In this document: in pieces, positions 10,395 through 19,502 of the stretch
Numbering within the stretch: the first letter of the stretch is position 1
Layout: each line of letters opens with the position of its first letter
Origin: Burkholderia anthina
GTDB lineage: Bacteria; Pseudomonadota; Gammaproteobacteria; Burkholderiales; Burkholderiaceae
Length of the DNA: 64,000 nt
Assembly (NCBI RefSeq): GCF_902498995.1
Contig: NZ_CABVLY010000005.1
Location: forward strand, 124,001-188,000
Direction of reading: 5' to 3'
The notes under the pieces: model-generated
Databases searched by the model: none
What the model was told of the DNA's origin: nothing
What the model saw: the letters and a program-made list of their open reading frames with translations, nothing else
Made by a program: the position numbers and the translations under genes

Positions 10395-11876
10395 TTACGG
10401 CCGCGACTGCGCAAGCGAGCCAGGTATCTGCTGCGCCGTTCCCGCCGGCCAGCCGCCCGCGAGCGCCTTGTACAGCGCGACCGTCGACGCCGCGCTGCGC
10501 ATCTGCCCGTCGGCGGCCGCGTCCTGCGCCTGCAGCAACGTCCGCTGCGCGTCGAGCACTTCGTAGTAGTCGATCGCGCCGGCCGAGAAACGCGTCTGCG
10601 CGAGCTGCGCCGCGCGTGCGCTGTCGTCCGCGGCACGCCCCAGATGGGCGGTCTCGTCGCGCGTGCGCGCAACCCGCAGCAACGCGTTCTCGGTTTCCTC
10701 CAGCGCGCCGAGCACGGTCTGCCGATACTGCGCGAGCTGGCCGGCCGCTTCGGCGTCGCTCGCGGCGATTCGTGCCCGCACGCGGCCGACGTCGAGGAAC
10801 GACCAGTCGATGCCGAGCGCGATCAGGTTCGTGTCGCTGCCCGAGCGGAAGAACCCGTAACTGCTCGTCGCGCTGCCGAGCAACCCCGACAGCGTGAAGC
10901 GCGGAAACAGGTCGGCCGTCGCGACGCCGACCCGCGCGGTCGCCGCATGCAGCCGCGCTTCGGCCGCCGCCACATCCGGGCGCCGGCGCAGCAGATCGCC
11001 CGGCGTGCCCGGATCGAGGTCGGCGGCGAGCGCCGGCAACGGCACCGTCGCGCCCTTCGGCACGTCGAACCGGCCGATCAGCGCGTCCGGCGTCTGCCCG
11101 GTCAGCACCGCGAGCCGGTGCTCGTCGACGCCGATCGCCGCTTCGTATACGGCGACCCGCGACGTCGTCGACTCGTACTGCGCACGCGCGCGTGCCGCAT
11201 CGAGTTCGGAGCCGCGGCCCGCGCCGACGCGCGCATTGATCAGCGCGAGCGTCTGCTTCTGGTTGTCGGCGTTCTCGCGCGCGATCCGCAGCCGCTCCTG
11301 CGAACCGCGCAGATCGACGTAGGTGCTCGCGACCTCGCCCGCGATCGCGACGCGCACCGCGCGCACGTCGGCCGCGCTGGCCGCCGTTTCCGCGCGTTGC
11401 GACTCGATCGAACGGCGCACCCGCCCGAACAGGTCCAGCTCCCATGCGGCGTTGATCCCGACGCTCGAAACCGGCGTATCGCGCTGGCTGCGCGGCGCGC
11501 CGAACGCCTGATCCTTGCTCATCAGCTGATGGCCGATCTGCCCGCTCGCGGTGAGCGTCGGATAGCGATCGAACGTCGCCTGCGACAGCAGCGCGTTCGA
11601 CGCGTCGTAGCGCGACATCGCGACTTGCAGATCCTGGTTCGCCGCGAGCGCCGCATCGATCAGCTGCGTGAGCGCCGGATCGCCGAAGCCGCGCCAGAAC
11701 GTGGCGTCGGCAGCGGCCGACGCATCCGGCGGCGACGTATCCTGCGTGGCCGGATGCGCGTCGCGCGCGAAGCGCGCCGCGGTCGCCGTGTCGGGCCGTT
11801 TGAAATCGGGGCCGACCGCGCAGGCGGCGAGCGTCACCGACATCGCGAGCGCGGAAAGACGGAAAGCGGCGCTCAT
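10395..11876 (-). CDS. RND efflux outer membrane lipoprotein (OprM/NodT family)
   Basis: A 493-residue outer-membrane channel subunit of a tripartite pump. A lipoprotein signal ends in LAAC at Cys19, followed by AVGPDFKRP, the classic start of mature OprM-like proteins. Two OEP repeats follow (AALAANQDLQVAMSRYD... and DLFPRFTLSGLLGS...), each ending in long helical hairpins. Its ATG overlaps the stop codon of the pump gene by 4 nt, so it is translationally coupled and is the last gene of the three-gene operon. Confidence 0.94.
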   Translation of the reverse strand: MSAAFRLSALAMSVTLAACAVGPDFKRPDTATAARFARDAHPATQDTSPPDASAAADATFWRGFGDPALTQLIDAALAANQDLQVAMSRYDASNALLSQATFDRYPTLTASGQIGHQLMSKDQAFGAPRSQRDTPVSSVGINAAWELDLFGRVRRSIESQRAETAASAADVRAVRVAIAGEVASTYVDLRGSQERLRIARENADNQKQTLALINARVGAGRGSELDAARARAQYESTTSRVAVYEAAIGVDEHRLAVLTGQTPDALIGRFDVPKGATVPLPALAADLDPGTPGDLLRRRPDVAAAEARLHAATARVGVATADLFPRFTLSGLLGSATSSYGFFRSGSDTNLIALGIDWSFLDVGRVRARIAASDAEAAGQLAQYRQTVLGALEETENALLRVARTRDETAHLGRAADDSARAAQLAQTRFSAGAIDYYEVLDAQRTLLQAQDAAADGQMRSAASTVALYKALAGGWPAGTAQQIPGSLAQSRP

Positions 11877-14800
11877 CGGTTTTCTCCTTCGAGGGTGCCG
11901 TGCTGTTCGCTCCAGACGGCCGGCGTGCCGCCCGCGAGCTTGCGGATCGCCACATAGAACACGGGCGTGAGGAACAGCCCGAACAGCGTCACGCCGAGCA
12001 TCCCCGCGAACACGGTGACGCCCGTTGCGGCGCGCACTTCGCTGCCCGCGCCGCTGCCGATCAGCAGCGGCACCGAACCGGCAATGAACGCGACCGACGT
12101 CATCACGATCGGGCGCAGCCGCAGCCGGCACGCTTCGAGCGCCGCTTCGATCGCGCCCTTGCCCTGGATTTCGAGCTCGCGCGCGAATTCGACGATCAGG
12201 ATCGCGTTCTTGCATGCGAGCCCCATCAGCACGACCAGACCGACCTGCACGAACACGTTGTTGTCGCCGCCGGACAGCCACACGCCGAACAGCGCCGCGC
12301 ACATGCACACCGGCACGATCAGGATCACCGCGAGCGGCAGCGTCCAGCTCTCGTACAGCGATGCGAGCACGAGGAACACGAGCATCACCGCGAGCGGGAA
12401 CACGACGATCGCCGCGTTGCTCTGCGTGACCTGCTGGTAGCTGAGGTCGGTCCATTCGAGCGTGATGCCGGGCGGCAGCACGTCCTTCGCGATCTGCTGC
12501 AGCTTCGCGATCGTCTGCGACGACGACATCGCCTTCGGGTCCGCATCGCCGATCAGATCGGCGGCCGGATAGCCGTTGTAGCGCACGACCGGGTCCGGCC
12601 CGTACGCGGGCGCGACCGTCACCATCGAGCCGATCGGCACCATCTCGCCCTTCGCGTTGCGCGTGCGCAGGTTCGCGATGTCGGCGGCGGTCTGCCGGTG
12701 CCCGGCTTCGGCTTGCGCCATCACGCGGTACACGCGCCCGAATGCGTTGAAGTCGTTCACGTACATCGAGCCGAGATAGACCTGCAGCGTATTGAACAGG
12801 TCGGTCAGCGCGACGCCCTGCGCCTTCGCCTTGAGCCGGTCGACCTTCACCTCGAGCTGCGGAATGTTCGCCTGGTACGAGCTGACCGGATAGCTCATCC
12901 CGGGCGTCTTCGCGACCGCCGCCTGGAAGGCGCTCAACGCGTTCTGCAGCTCACCGTAGCCGAGCCCGCCGCGATCCTCGAGATACAGCGAATAGCCGGA
13001 ACCATTGCCGAGGCCCTGGATCGGCGGCGGCATCAGCGCATAGGTGATGCCGCCACCGATCGCCGCGAAGCGCGCGTTCAGGTCCGCGTTGATCTGCGCG
13101 GCGCTGCGGTGGCGCTGGTCGAACGGCTTCAGGATCACGTACGAATTCGTGATGTTCGGCGTGTTCACGCCCTGCAGCGCATTGAGCCCGGCAAACGCCG
13201 GCACCATCTCGACGCCGTCGGTGCCGAGCGCGATCTTCGTCATCTGCTCGGTCACCGCGCTGGTGCGCGCAAGCGACGCGCCTTCCGGCAGCTTCGCGCC
13301 GGCGAACAGGTACAGCTTGTCCTGCACGGGGATGAAGCCGCCCGGCACCGCGTTGAACAGCAGCGCGGTGGCCGCGAGCAAGGCCGCGTAGACGACGAAC
13401 ACCGCGCCGCGCCGCTTCAGCGTGCGCGCGACGACGCCGTGATAGCGATCGGCGCTGCGCTCGAAGAACCGGTTGAACGGATGGAACAGCCAGCCGAACG
13501 CACGGTCGAGCCCGCGCGTAAGCGCATCCTTCGGCGCGCCGTGCGGGCGCAGCAGCTTCGCGGCGAGCGCGGGCGACAGCGTCAGCGAGTTGATCGCGGA
13601 GATCACCGTCGAGATCGCGATCGTCACCGCGAACTGCCTGTAGAACTGGCCGGTGACGCCCGACATGAACGCCATCGGCACGAACACCGCGCACAGCACG
13701 AGCGCGATCGCGACAATCGGCCCCGACACCTCGCGCATCGCCTGGTGCGCGGCATCGCGCGGGCTCAGGCCCTGCGCGATATTGCGCTCGACGTTCTCGA
13801 CGACGACGATCGCATCGTCGACGACGATCCCGATCGCCAGCACGAGCCCGAACAGCGTCAGCGTGTTGATCGAATAGCCGAGCAGATAGAGCCACGCGAA
13901 CGTGCCGACCACCGACACCGGCACCGCGACGAGCGGGATGATCGACGCGCGCCAGGTCTGCAGGAACAGGATCACGACGAGCACGACCAGCACGACGGCC
14001 TCGATCAGCGTGTGCTGCACCGCGCGGATCGACTCGCGCACGAACACGGTCGGGTCCCACACCGGTCGATACGCGACGCCCGGCGGGAAGCGCTTCGACA
14101 GTTCGTCGAGCTTCGCATACACGGCCTTCGCGACGTCGAGCGCGTTCGCGCCCGGCGACAGGAAGATGCCGACCACCGCCGAATGTTTGTCGTTGAAATA
14201 CGAACGCAGCGTGTAGTCGCCCGCGCCGAGTTCGATGCGCGCGACGTCGGACAGCTTCACGACCTGGCCGTCGTCGCCGTTGCGCAGCACGATGTCGCCG
14301 AACTCCTGCACGGTACGCAGCCGGCCGCGCACGTTGATCGATACCAGGAAGTCGTTTTTCTTCGGCGACGGCTCCGCGCCGAGCTGGCCGGCCGACACCT
14401 GCACGTTCTGCTCGCGCACGGCGGCGATCACGTCGCTCGCGGTCAGCCCGCGCGACGCGAGCCGGTTCGGGTCGAGCCAGAGCCGCATCGCGTAGTCGCC
14501 GGAGCCGTACACGCCGACGTCGCCGATGCCGGTCAGGCGCGACAGCTCGTCCTTCACGTGCAGCGTCAGGTAGTTGCGCAGGTACAGCGAATCGCGGCTG
14601 TTGTCCGGCGAATAGAGGCTCACGTACATCAGCGGCGTCGGCGACTGCTTCTGCGTGGTCACGCCGTACTGGCGCACCTCGTCGGGCAGACGCGACAGCG
14701 CCTGGCTCACGCGGTTCTGCACGCGCACCGCGGCCGTGTCGGGATCGACGCCCTGCAGGAACGTGACGACGACCTGCAGGCTGCCGTCCGAGCCCGCGAC

Positions 14801-15046
14801 CGACTTCATGTACATGATCCCTTCGACGCCGTTGATCGCCTCTTCCAGCGGTTCGGCGACCGATTCGGCGATTTCCTTCGGGTTCGCGCCCGGATACGTC
14901 GCACGCACGACGACGCTCGGCGGCACGACTTCCGGATATTCGCCGGCGGGCAGCATCGGGATCGAGATCAGGCCGATCGCGAAGATCACGATCGACAGCA
15001 CGACCGCGAAGATCGGGCGGTCGATGAAGAATCGGGAGAAATCCAT
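11873..15046 (-). CDS. RND multidrug efflux pump, inner-membrane permease (HAE-1 family)
   Basis: A 1057-residue AcrB/MexF-type proton antiporter. It starts MDFSRFFIDRPIFAVVLSI, the usual first helix. The central helix carries GIVVDDAIVVVENVER, with the adjacent proton-relay Asp residues. Two large periplasmic loops and a second set of six helices follow (GLACKNAILIVEFARELE, with the TM10 Lys). The phrase PPSVVVRATYPGANP is typical of HAE-1 pumps. The gene lies between the adaptor and the outer membrane factor. Control by SoxR is indicated by the promoter upstream of the adaptor, suggesting redox-cycling drugs or phenazine-like compounds as inducers. Confidence 0.95.
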   Translation of the reverse strand: MDFSRFFIDRPIFAVVLSIVIFAIGLISIPMLPAGEYPEVVPPSVVVRATYPGANPKEIAESVAEPLEEAINGVEGIMYMKSVAGSDGSLQVVVTFLQGVDPDTAAVRVQNRVSQALSRLPDEVRQYGVTTQKQSPTPLMYVSLYSPDNSRDSLYLRNYLTLHVKDELSRLTGIGDVGVYGSGDYAMRLWLDPNRLASRGLTASDVIAAVREQNVQVSAGQLGAEPSPKKNDFLVSINVRGRLRTVQEFGDIVLRNGDDGQVVKLSDVARIELGAGDYTLRSYFNDKHSAVVGIFLSPGANALDVAKAVYAKLDELSKRFPPGVAYRPVWDPTVFVRESIRAVQHTLIEAVVLVVLVVILFLQTWRASIIPLVAVPVSVVGTFAWLYLLGYSINTLTLFGLVLAIGIVVDDAIVVVENVERNIAQGLSPRDAAHQAMREVSGPIVAIALVLCAVFVPMAFMSGVTGQFYRQFAVTIAISTVISAINSLTLSPALAAKLLRPHGAPKDALTRGLDRAFGWLFHPFNRFFERSADRYHGVVARTLKRRGAVFVVYAALLAATALLFNAVPGGFIPVQDKLYLFAGAKLPEGASLARTSAVTEQMTKIALGTDGVEMVPAFAGLNALQGVNTPNITNSYVILKPFDQRHRSAAQINADLNARFAAIGGGITYALMPPPIQGLGNGSGYSLYLEDRGGLGYGELQNALSAFQAAVAKTPGMSYPVSSYQANIPQLEVKVDRLKAKAQGVALTDLFNTLQVYLGSMYVNDFNAFGRVYRVMAQAEAGHRQTAADIANLRTRNAKGEMVPIGSMVTVAPAYGPDPVVRYNGYPAADLIGDADPKAMSSSQTIAKLQQIAKDVLPPGITLEWTDLSYQQVTQSNAAIVVFPLAVMLVFLVLASLYESWTLPLAVILIVPVCMCAALFGVWLSGGDNNVFVQVGLVVLMGLACKNAILIVEFARELEIQGKGAIEAALEACRLRLRPIVMTSVAFIAGSVPLLIGSGAGSEVRAATGVTVFAGMLGVTLFGLFLTPVFYVAIRKLAGGTPAVWSEQHGTLEGENR

Positions 15047-15059
15047 CGTCAGTCTCCCG

Positions 15060-16289
15060 TTATTGCACGGCCGGCGCGGCCGGCGCGCCGGCGTCCGCGT
15101 TGGCGACGGCCTGCGTGCCGCTGCCCGGGCCGGTGCCGGCGCCCGCCTCCGCACGCGCGGGTAGCGCCTTCGGCTTGACCTGCGCGCCCGGATAGTAGAT
15201 CCGCTGCACGCCATCGACGACCACGCGGTCGCCCGACTGCAGCCCCTTCTCGACGATCCGCTCGCCGTCGAGCTCGCGCCCGATCGTCACGTCGCGACGC
15301 AGCGCCTTGTCGCCGGCGCCGATCACATAGACGTACTTGCGATCCTGGTCGGTGAGCACGGCCTTGTCGTCGACGAGCAGCGCATCCTGGTCGCGGCCGC
15401 TGACGAGCTGCACGCGCGCATAGAGGCCCGGCGTGAACGTATGGTCGGCATTCGACAGCCGCACGCGCGCGCGGATCGTGCCGGTTTGCGGATCGAGCCG
15501 GTTGTCGAGGAAATCCACGGTGCCCGCGTGCGGAAAGCCCGTCTCGTTCGCGAGGCCCACGCGTACCGGATCGGCGCCGATCGCGCGATGCGTCGGATCG
15601 GCACGCCGCGCGTTGTAGCGCAGATAGCTCTGCTCGTCGCAGTCGAAATACACGTAGACGGGATCCTGCGACACGACGGTGGTCAGCAGCGTGTCGTCCG
15701 CACGCGCGAGATTGCCCGCCGTTGCGATCGCGCGGCCGACACGGCCCGCGATCGGCGCGCGCACGTCGGTAAAGCCGAGATTGAGCTTCGCATCGGCGAC
15801 GGCCGCGTCGGCCGCCTGCAGGTCCGCGCGCGCCTGCTCGGCGGTCGCGCGCGCGTTGTCGAGTTCTTCCTGCGACGTTGCATGCGCATCGATCAGCGTC
15901 TGCACGCGCTTGAGCTGCACGTTCGCGAGGCTCGCGGCCGCGCGTGCGCGCTGCTGCTGCGCGTTCGCGCGGTCGAGCGCGATCCGGTACGGACGCGGGT
16001 CGATCTCGAACAGCACGGTGCCCTCCGCCACGAGGTCGCCCTCCTTGTACGCGACGCGTTGCAGATAGCCGCTCACGCGCGGCCGCAATTCGACGGCGTC
16101 GACGGCTTCGACGCGTCCGTTGAATTCGTCCGCGAGGCGGATCGTGCGCGGGGCGACGGTCGTCACCCCGACTTCGGGAAGGGGATGGGCCGACGATGCG
16201 TCTTTGCCGTCGTGACAGCCCGACAACGCCAGCAGCAGAGCGCAGGCCGCGCCCAAAGGCGACGTCCTGCGTAGGGATAAGGAGAGCAT
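15060..16289 (-). CDS. RND efflux periplasmic adaptor subunit (membrane fusion protein)
   Basis: A 409-residue lipoprotein adaptor with signal ending ALSGC at Cys25. Its domains follow the AcrA/MexE order: a lipoyl half (VELRPRVSGYLQRV), an alpha-helical hairpin rich in Ala/Gln (about residues 105-170), the second lipoyl half (APIAGRVGRAIATAGNL), a beta-barrel, and the membrane-proximal domain (LQSGDRVVVDGVQRI). It is the first gene of the operon. The start is supported by GAGG upstream, and the SoxR-type promoter lies about 30-60 bp before it. Confidence 0.94.
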   Translation of the reverse strand: MLSLSLRRTSPLGAACALLLALSGCHDGKDASSAHPLPEVGVTTVAPRTIRLADEFNGRVEAVDAVELRPRVSGYLQRVAYKEGDLVAEGTVLFEIDPRPYRIALDRANAQQQRARAAASLANVQLKRVQTLIDAHATSQEELDNARATAEQARADLQAADAAVADAKLNLGFTDVRAPIAGRVGRAIATAGNLARADDTLLTTVVSQDPVYVYFDCDEQSYLRYNARRADPTHRAIGADPVRVGLANETGFPHAGTVDFLDNRLDPQTGTIRARVRLSNADHTFTPGLYARVQLVSGRDQDALLVDDKAVLTDQDRKYVYVIGAGDKALRRDVTIGRELDGERIVEKGLQSGDRVVVDGVQRIYYPGAQVKPKALPARAEAGAGTGPGSGTQAVANADAGAPAAPAVQ

Positions 16290-16319
16290 GGTGCCTCGCG
16301 ACGGGTTAAACTGCCGCGT

Positions 16320-16350
16320 AGCATAAAAGTTGAAGTTAACTTCAAGTCAA
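16320..16350 (-). promoter_or_regulatory. SoxR-type promoter and operator of the RND efflux operon
   Basis: On the minus strand, -35 TTGACT (16350-16345) and -10 TATGCT (16325-16320) are separated by 19 bp. The perfect 16-bp dyad TTGAAGTTAACTTCAA (16330-16345) overlaps this spacer. A 19-bp spacer with a centred dyad is the hallmark of MerR/SoxR-activated promoters. The dyad is close to the known soxbox CCTCAAGTTAACTTGAGG. It may also act on soxR, which starts at 16369 on the other strand. Confidence 0.88.
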
Positions 16351-16368
16351 GCTTTCCCGGAGGGCGTC

Positions 16369-16845
16369 ATGGGTATCGACGAAACACCGCAATGGCCGCT
16401 GATGTCGATCCGCGAAGTGGCCGCGCGCAGCGGCGTACCGGCGTCGACGCTGCGCTTCTACGAGACGCGCGGGCTCATCAAGTCGCATCGCAACGGTTCG
16501 AGCCATCGCCACTACTCGCGCGCGGTGCTGCGGCTGATCGCATTCATCGTGTTCGCGCAGAAGATCGGCTATTCGCTCGACGAGATCGCCGAACAACTCG
16601 TGAGCCTGCCGGAAGACGCCGCGCCGACCAACAAGGACTGGCAGCGGCTGTCGCGCGGCTGGAAGCAGCGCGTCGCAAGCCGGATCGAGGAGCTGCAGCG
16701 GCTCTACATCAATCTCGACGAATGCATCGGGTGCGGCTGCCTGTCGCTGAAACGCTGCAAGCTGACCAACCCCGAGGACCGCGCGGGCCGCAACGGGCCC
16801 GGCGCGCGGCGCTGGCTCGGCGATACGCCGCCCGATCTCGACTGA
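16369..16845 (+). CDS. soxR: Redox-sensing MerR-family activator SoxR
   Basis: A 158-residue protein with an N-terminal MerR helix-turn-helix (MSIREVAARSGVPASTLRFYETRGLI), a dimerisation helix, and the [2Fe-2S] ligand set Cys119, Cys122, Cys124, Cys130 (CIGCGCLSLKRC), spaced exactly as in SoxR. ATG 16369 has GGAGG just upstream; an earlier TTG in frame lies inside the operator and is rejected. It is divergent from the efflux operon. As in pseudomonads, it probably answers redox-active compounds by inducing the pump rather than a soxS gene, which is absent here. Confidence 0.96.
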   Translation: MGIDETPQWPLMSIREVAARSGVPASTLRFYETRGLIKSHRNGSSHRHYSRAVLRLIAFIVFAQKIGYSLDEIAEQLVSLPEDAAPTNKDWQRLSRGWKQRVASRIEELQRLYINLDECIGCGCLSLKRCKLTNPEDRAGRNGPGARRWLGDTPPDLD

Positions 16846-16853
16846 CGCAGGCG

Positions 16854-16870
16854 GCCGGCGCCGCGCCGGC
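16854..16870. terminator. Hairpin between convergent soxR and SDR genes
   Basis: GCCGGCG-CCG-CGCCGGC is a 7-bp stem in the 33-bp gap between the two convergent stops. There is no T-tract, so intrinsic termination is uncertain. Confidence 0.4.
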
Positions 16871-16878
16871 GTTCGTTG

Positions 16879-17640
16879 TCACCCCACCCGCCAGCCGCCG
16901 TTCACCGCGATCGTCGCGCCGGTGACGAACGCCGCGCGCGGCCCGGCGAGCCACGCAACGGCATCCGCGACATCGTCCGGATGCCCGGCGCGGCCGACCG
17001 GCGTCTGCTCGCGGATCGTCGCCGCGATGGCCGGCGCGACGCCGCCGTCGCCAAACAAGCGCGTGTCGGCGATATAGCCGGGCGCGACCGTATTGACCGT
17101 GACGCCGCGCGGCCCGAGCTCGCGCGCGAGCGCGACGGTGAACCCTTCGATGCCCGCCTTCGCCGCCGCATACGCGAGGCCGCCCGGCAGCAGGCTGCCG
17201 GCGCGCGCCGCAATCGATCCGATGTTGACGATCCGCGCAGCGCGGTCGGCCAGGTGCGGCAACACGGCCATCGTCGCGACGAACGCGCTTTTCAGGTTCG
17301 CATCGAGCACGGCGTCCCACACGGTTTCCGCATCGGCCGCCTCCGTGTCCGCGCCGACGCGCCCCGTCAGCCCCGCGTTGTTGACCAGCACGTCGATGCG
17401 CGGCCACCGCGCGACGATCGCGCCGACGGCCGCCGTCGCGTCCGGCCGCCGGCTCAGGTCGGCCGCGTGCCCGATCGCCGCGTCGCCGAGCCGCGCGACG
17501 GCGGCGTCCAGCCTTCGTGCGTCGCGCCCGACGATCGCGACGCGATATCCGCTTTCCACCAGCCTGCTCGCGATCGCAAAGCCGATCCCGCTCGACCCGC
17601 CCGTGACGATCGCCGTTCGCCGCCGTTCGCTGCCCGTCAT
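16879..17640 (-). CDS. SDR-family oxidoreductase (FabG-like)
   Basis: A 253-residue classical SDR. It has TGGSSGIGFAIASRL for cofactor binding, an Arg-rich IVGRDARR after beta-2 that favours NADP(H), NNAGLTG, a catalytic Ser in VNIGSIAARAG, YAAAK, and the C-terminal FVTGATIAVNGGW. The start at 17640 has a strong AGGAGGGCAGGAC leader; the in-frame ATG at 17700 is rejected. It is divergent from a LysR gene, which probably regulates it. The substrate is unknown. Confidence 0.92.
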   Translation of the reverse strand: MTGSERRRTAIVTGGSSGIGFAIASRLVESGYRVAIVGRDARRLDAAVARLGDAAIGHAADLSRRPDATAAVGAIVARWPRIDVLVNNAGLTGRVGADTEAADAETVWDAVLDANLKSAFVATMAVLPHLADRAARIVNIGSIAARAGSLLPGGLAYAAAKAGIEGFTVALARELGPRGVTVNTVAPGYIADTRLFGDGGVAPAIAATIREQTPVGRAGHPDDVADAVAWLAGPRAAFVTGATIAVNGGWRVG

Positions 17641-17734
17641 GTCCTGCCCTCCTTTCCTCGATGTTGACGATTGGTGACACTGGCAGTCTGGACAACGCAT
17701 GGCGATAGGTAAAATACGAATTCGATGACCTACT

Positions 17735-17751
17735 GATACGAAAAAGGTATC
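17735..17751. promoter_or_regulatory. Dyad in the SDR/LysR divergent region
   Basis: GATAC-GAAAAAG-GTATC is an interrupted dyad directly before the lysR start (17754) and within the size of a LysR T-N11-A site. Its role as LysR binding site is inferred from position only. Confidence 0.35.
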
Positions 17752-17753
17752 GC

Positions 17754-18665
17754 ATGATCGATCTGCGCCAGTTCAGGCAATTCATTGCCGTCGCCGAAAC
17801 GCTGAGCTTCCGGCGCGCCGCCGAGCGCCTGCATATGGCTCAGCCGCCGCTGAGCGCCGCGATCCGCAAGCTCGAGGACGCGCTCGGCGTCGCGCTGTTC
17901 GAACGCGACAACCGCGGCTCGACGCTCACGCCGGCCGGCGACGCGTTCCTGCTCGAAGCGCGGCGCGCGATCGAGCAGGCCGAGCGCGCGGTAGCCGTCG
18001 CGCGGCGCGCGGGCGCCGGCCTCGGCGGCACGCTGCGGCTGCGGTTCGTCGACAGCACGGTCAACGCGCTGCTGCCGCTGATCCTCCGCGCGTTCCAGGA
18101 GCGGCATCCGGACGTCGCTTTCCAGCTGGAAGAAGGCACGACCGCCGAACAGGTGCTCGCGCTGCGGCAGGACCGCACGGACGTCGGCCTCGTCGTGCTG
18201 CCGGTTGCCGATGCCGCCGACGTGCACGTCGAGCCGCTGCTGCGCGACCGGATGGTCGCCGCGCTGCCCGACAGCCACCGGCTCGCGCGCCGCCGGCGCA
18301 TCGCGCTGGCCGAGCTGGCGGACGAACCCTGGGTGCTGTTCGCCCCGCATCACGGGCCCGGCATGCATGCGCTGATCGTGACCGCCTGCGCGCAGGCCGG
18401 CTTCGCGCCGCGCGTGGTTCAGCAGCCGCGCCAGATGCAGACGACGGCCGGGCTCGTCGCGGGCGGCATCGGCGTCGCGCTGATGCCGCGGCTGTTCGTG
18501 CCGATGCGGCCGCAAGGCATTACGTTCTGCGAACTGACGGGTGCGGGCAGCCCGCTCGCGTACGAACTGGCGATCGCGTACCGGACGCCGTCGCCGCTCG
18601 TCGATGCGTTGCGCGAGACCGCGCGGCGGGCGGTCGACACGCTGGGGCTCGTCGCGGCGACGTGA
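17754..18665 (+). CDS. LysR-family transcriptional regulator
   Basis: A 303-residue LTTR. The N-terminal helix-turn-helix is MIDLRQFRQFIAVAETLSF...MAQPPLSAAIRKLEDALG. A linker helix and the periplasmic-binding-like effector domain (about residues 90-295) follow, with LRLRFVDSTVNALLP. It is of the CatR/BenM-like group by overall look. It is divergent from the SDR gene by 113 bp, the usual LTTR arrangement with its target. The inducer is unknown. Confidence 0.93.
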   Translation: MIDLRQFRQFIAVAETLSFRRAAERLHMAQPPLSAAIRKLEDALGVALFERDNRGSTLTPAGDAFLLEARRAIEQAERAVAVARRAGAGLGGTLRLRFVDSTVNALLPLILRAFQERHPDVAFQLEEGTTAEQVLALRQDRTDVGLVVLPVADAADVHVEPLLRDRMVAALPDSHRLARRRRIALAELADEPWVLFAPHHGPGMHALIVTACAQAGFAPRVVQQPRQMQTTAGLVAGGIGVALMPRLFVPMRPQGITFCELTGAGSPLAYELAIAYRTPSPLVDALRETARRAVDTLGLVAAT

Positions 18666-18666
18666 C

Positions 18667-18685
18667 TGCGCACATGACGTGCGCA
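18667..18685. terminator. Hairpin between convergent lysR and tetR genes
   Basis: TGCGCAC-ATGAC-GTGCGCA is a 7-bp stem just after the lysR stop. It lacks a T-tract; it could end transcription from either side. Confidence 0.35.
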
Positions 18686-18700
18686 CGACGCGCTCAGCGC

Positions 18701-19390
18701 TCAGACGCGCAGGATGCTGAGCGCGACGTCGAGCACCGCCTGGCGGAACGCATCCCGCCGCGTAGGCAGCGACGTGAACTCCAGCATCATGTGGCTATAC
18801 GACACCGTCGTGCCGACCGCGCTCGCGATCATGAAGAACAGCACGTTCGGATCGACCGGGCGGATCTCGCCGGCCTCGACCGCCTCCGCCAGCAGCGGAA
18901 ACATCGCGTCGTGATACGGGCGCACGATCCGCTGCTGCAGGCAGTCGAGCCGGGCGCCCTCCTCGGTCGCCGCCGTCGAGAAGAACATGCCGATGTCCGG
19001 CTCGTCGAATTCGTGATCGACGCACAGCTCGATCGCGCACCGCACGCGCTCGCGATGCGGCAATGACGACTCGCGCAGCGCGCGCAACGCGTCGAACTGC
19101 GGCTGGGCGAGATCGACGATCTGCTCGACGACGGCCAGCCACAACGTTTCCTTCGTGCCGAAATGATGGGCGATCAGCGCCGCGTCGATGCCCAGCTCGC
19201 GCGCGACTTCGCGCACGCTCGTCGCATCGTAGCCGCGCTTCGCGAACGTGCGGCGCGCGGCCCGCAATATCACGTCCGGACCGACGGACGCGTCCGCCAG
19301 CGGCCGCCCGCGCGTACGCCGCTTCGACGGCGCGCGCTCAGTGACTTCAGCCACGTTTTCCTGCTCCCGTTGAATGAATCGAATGCCCAT
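18701..19390 (-). CDS. TetR-family transcriptional regulator
   Basis: About 229 residues. The TetR DNA-binding domain reads VILRAARRTFAKRGYDATSVREVARELGIDAALIAHHFGTKETLW, preceded by a basic tail, and is followed by a helical ligand domain. The start is uncertain: ATG 19390 is used, but a GTG at about 19355 behind AGGA is also plausible. It is divergent from the NADH-dehydrogenase-like gene. A perfect dyad (19482-19495) in the gap is the likely operator. Confidence 0.9.
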   Translation of the reverse strand: MGIRFIQREQENVAEVTERAPSKRRTRGRPLADASVGPDVILRAARRTFAKRGYDATSVREVARELGIDAALIAHHFGTKETLWLAVVEQIVDLAQPQFDALRALRESSLPHRERVRCAIELCVDHEFDEPDIGMFFSTAATEEGARLDCLQQRIVRPYHDAMFPLLAEAVEAGEIRPVDPNVLFFMIASAVGTTVSYSHMMLEFTSLPTRRDAFRQAVLDVALSILRV

Positions 19391-19481
19391 GTTCGAGCCC
19401 CGGTTTCGCATGCTCGCCACCGGGCTGCCTGCCACGCTCCGTTGACACGCGAAGTCGAGAGGCGCTACGATCATACCTTAT

Positions 19482-19495
19482 TCATCACGTGATGA
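19482..19495. promoter_or_regulatory. Probable TetR operator
   Basis: TCATCACGTGATGA is a perfect 14-bp palindrome, 8 bp before the oxidoreductase start codon, in the tetR divergent region. Binding here would block that gene's expression. The match to this TetR protein is inferred from position. Confidence 0.6.
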
Positions 19496-19502
19496 TTTAT
19501 TC

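Noticed and set aside
11900-15178. A 1092-codon open frame on the plus strand opposite the RND pump gene
   Set aside because: Its translation is Arg/His/Asp-rich with no domain and it mirrors a perfectly conserved RND permease. It is a high-GC shadow frame.
10395-16289. Naming the pump CeoAB-OpcM
   Set aside because: The family is right, but SoxR rather than a LysR-type CeoR is the adjacent regulator and identity cannot be proven by eye, so no gene symbols were given.
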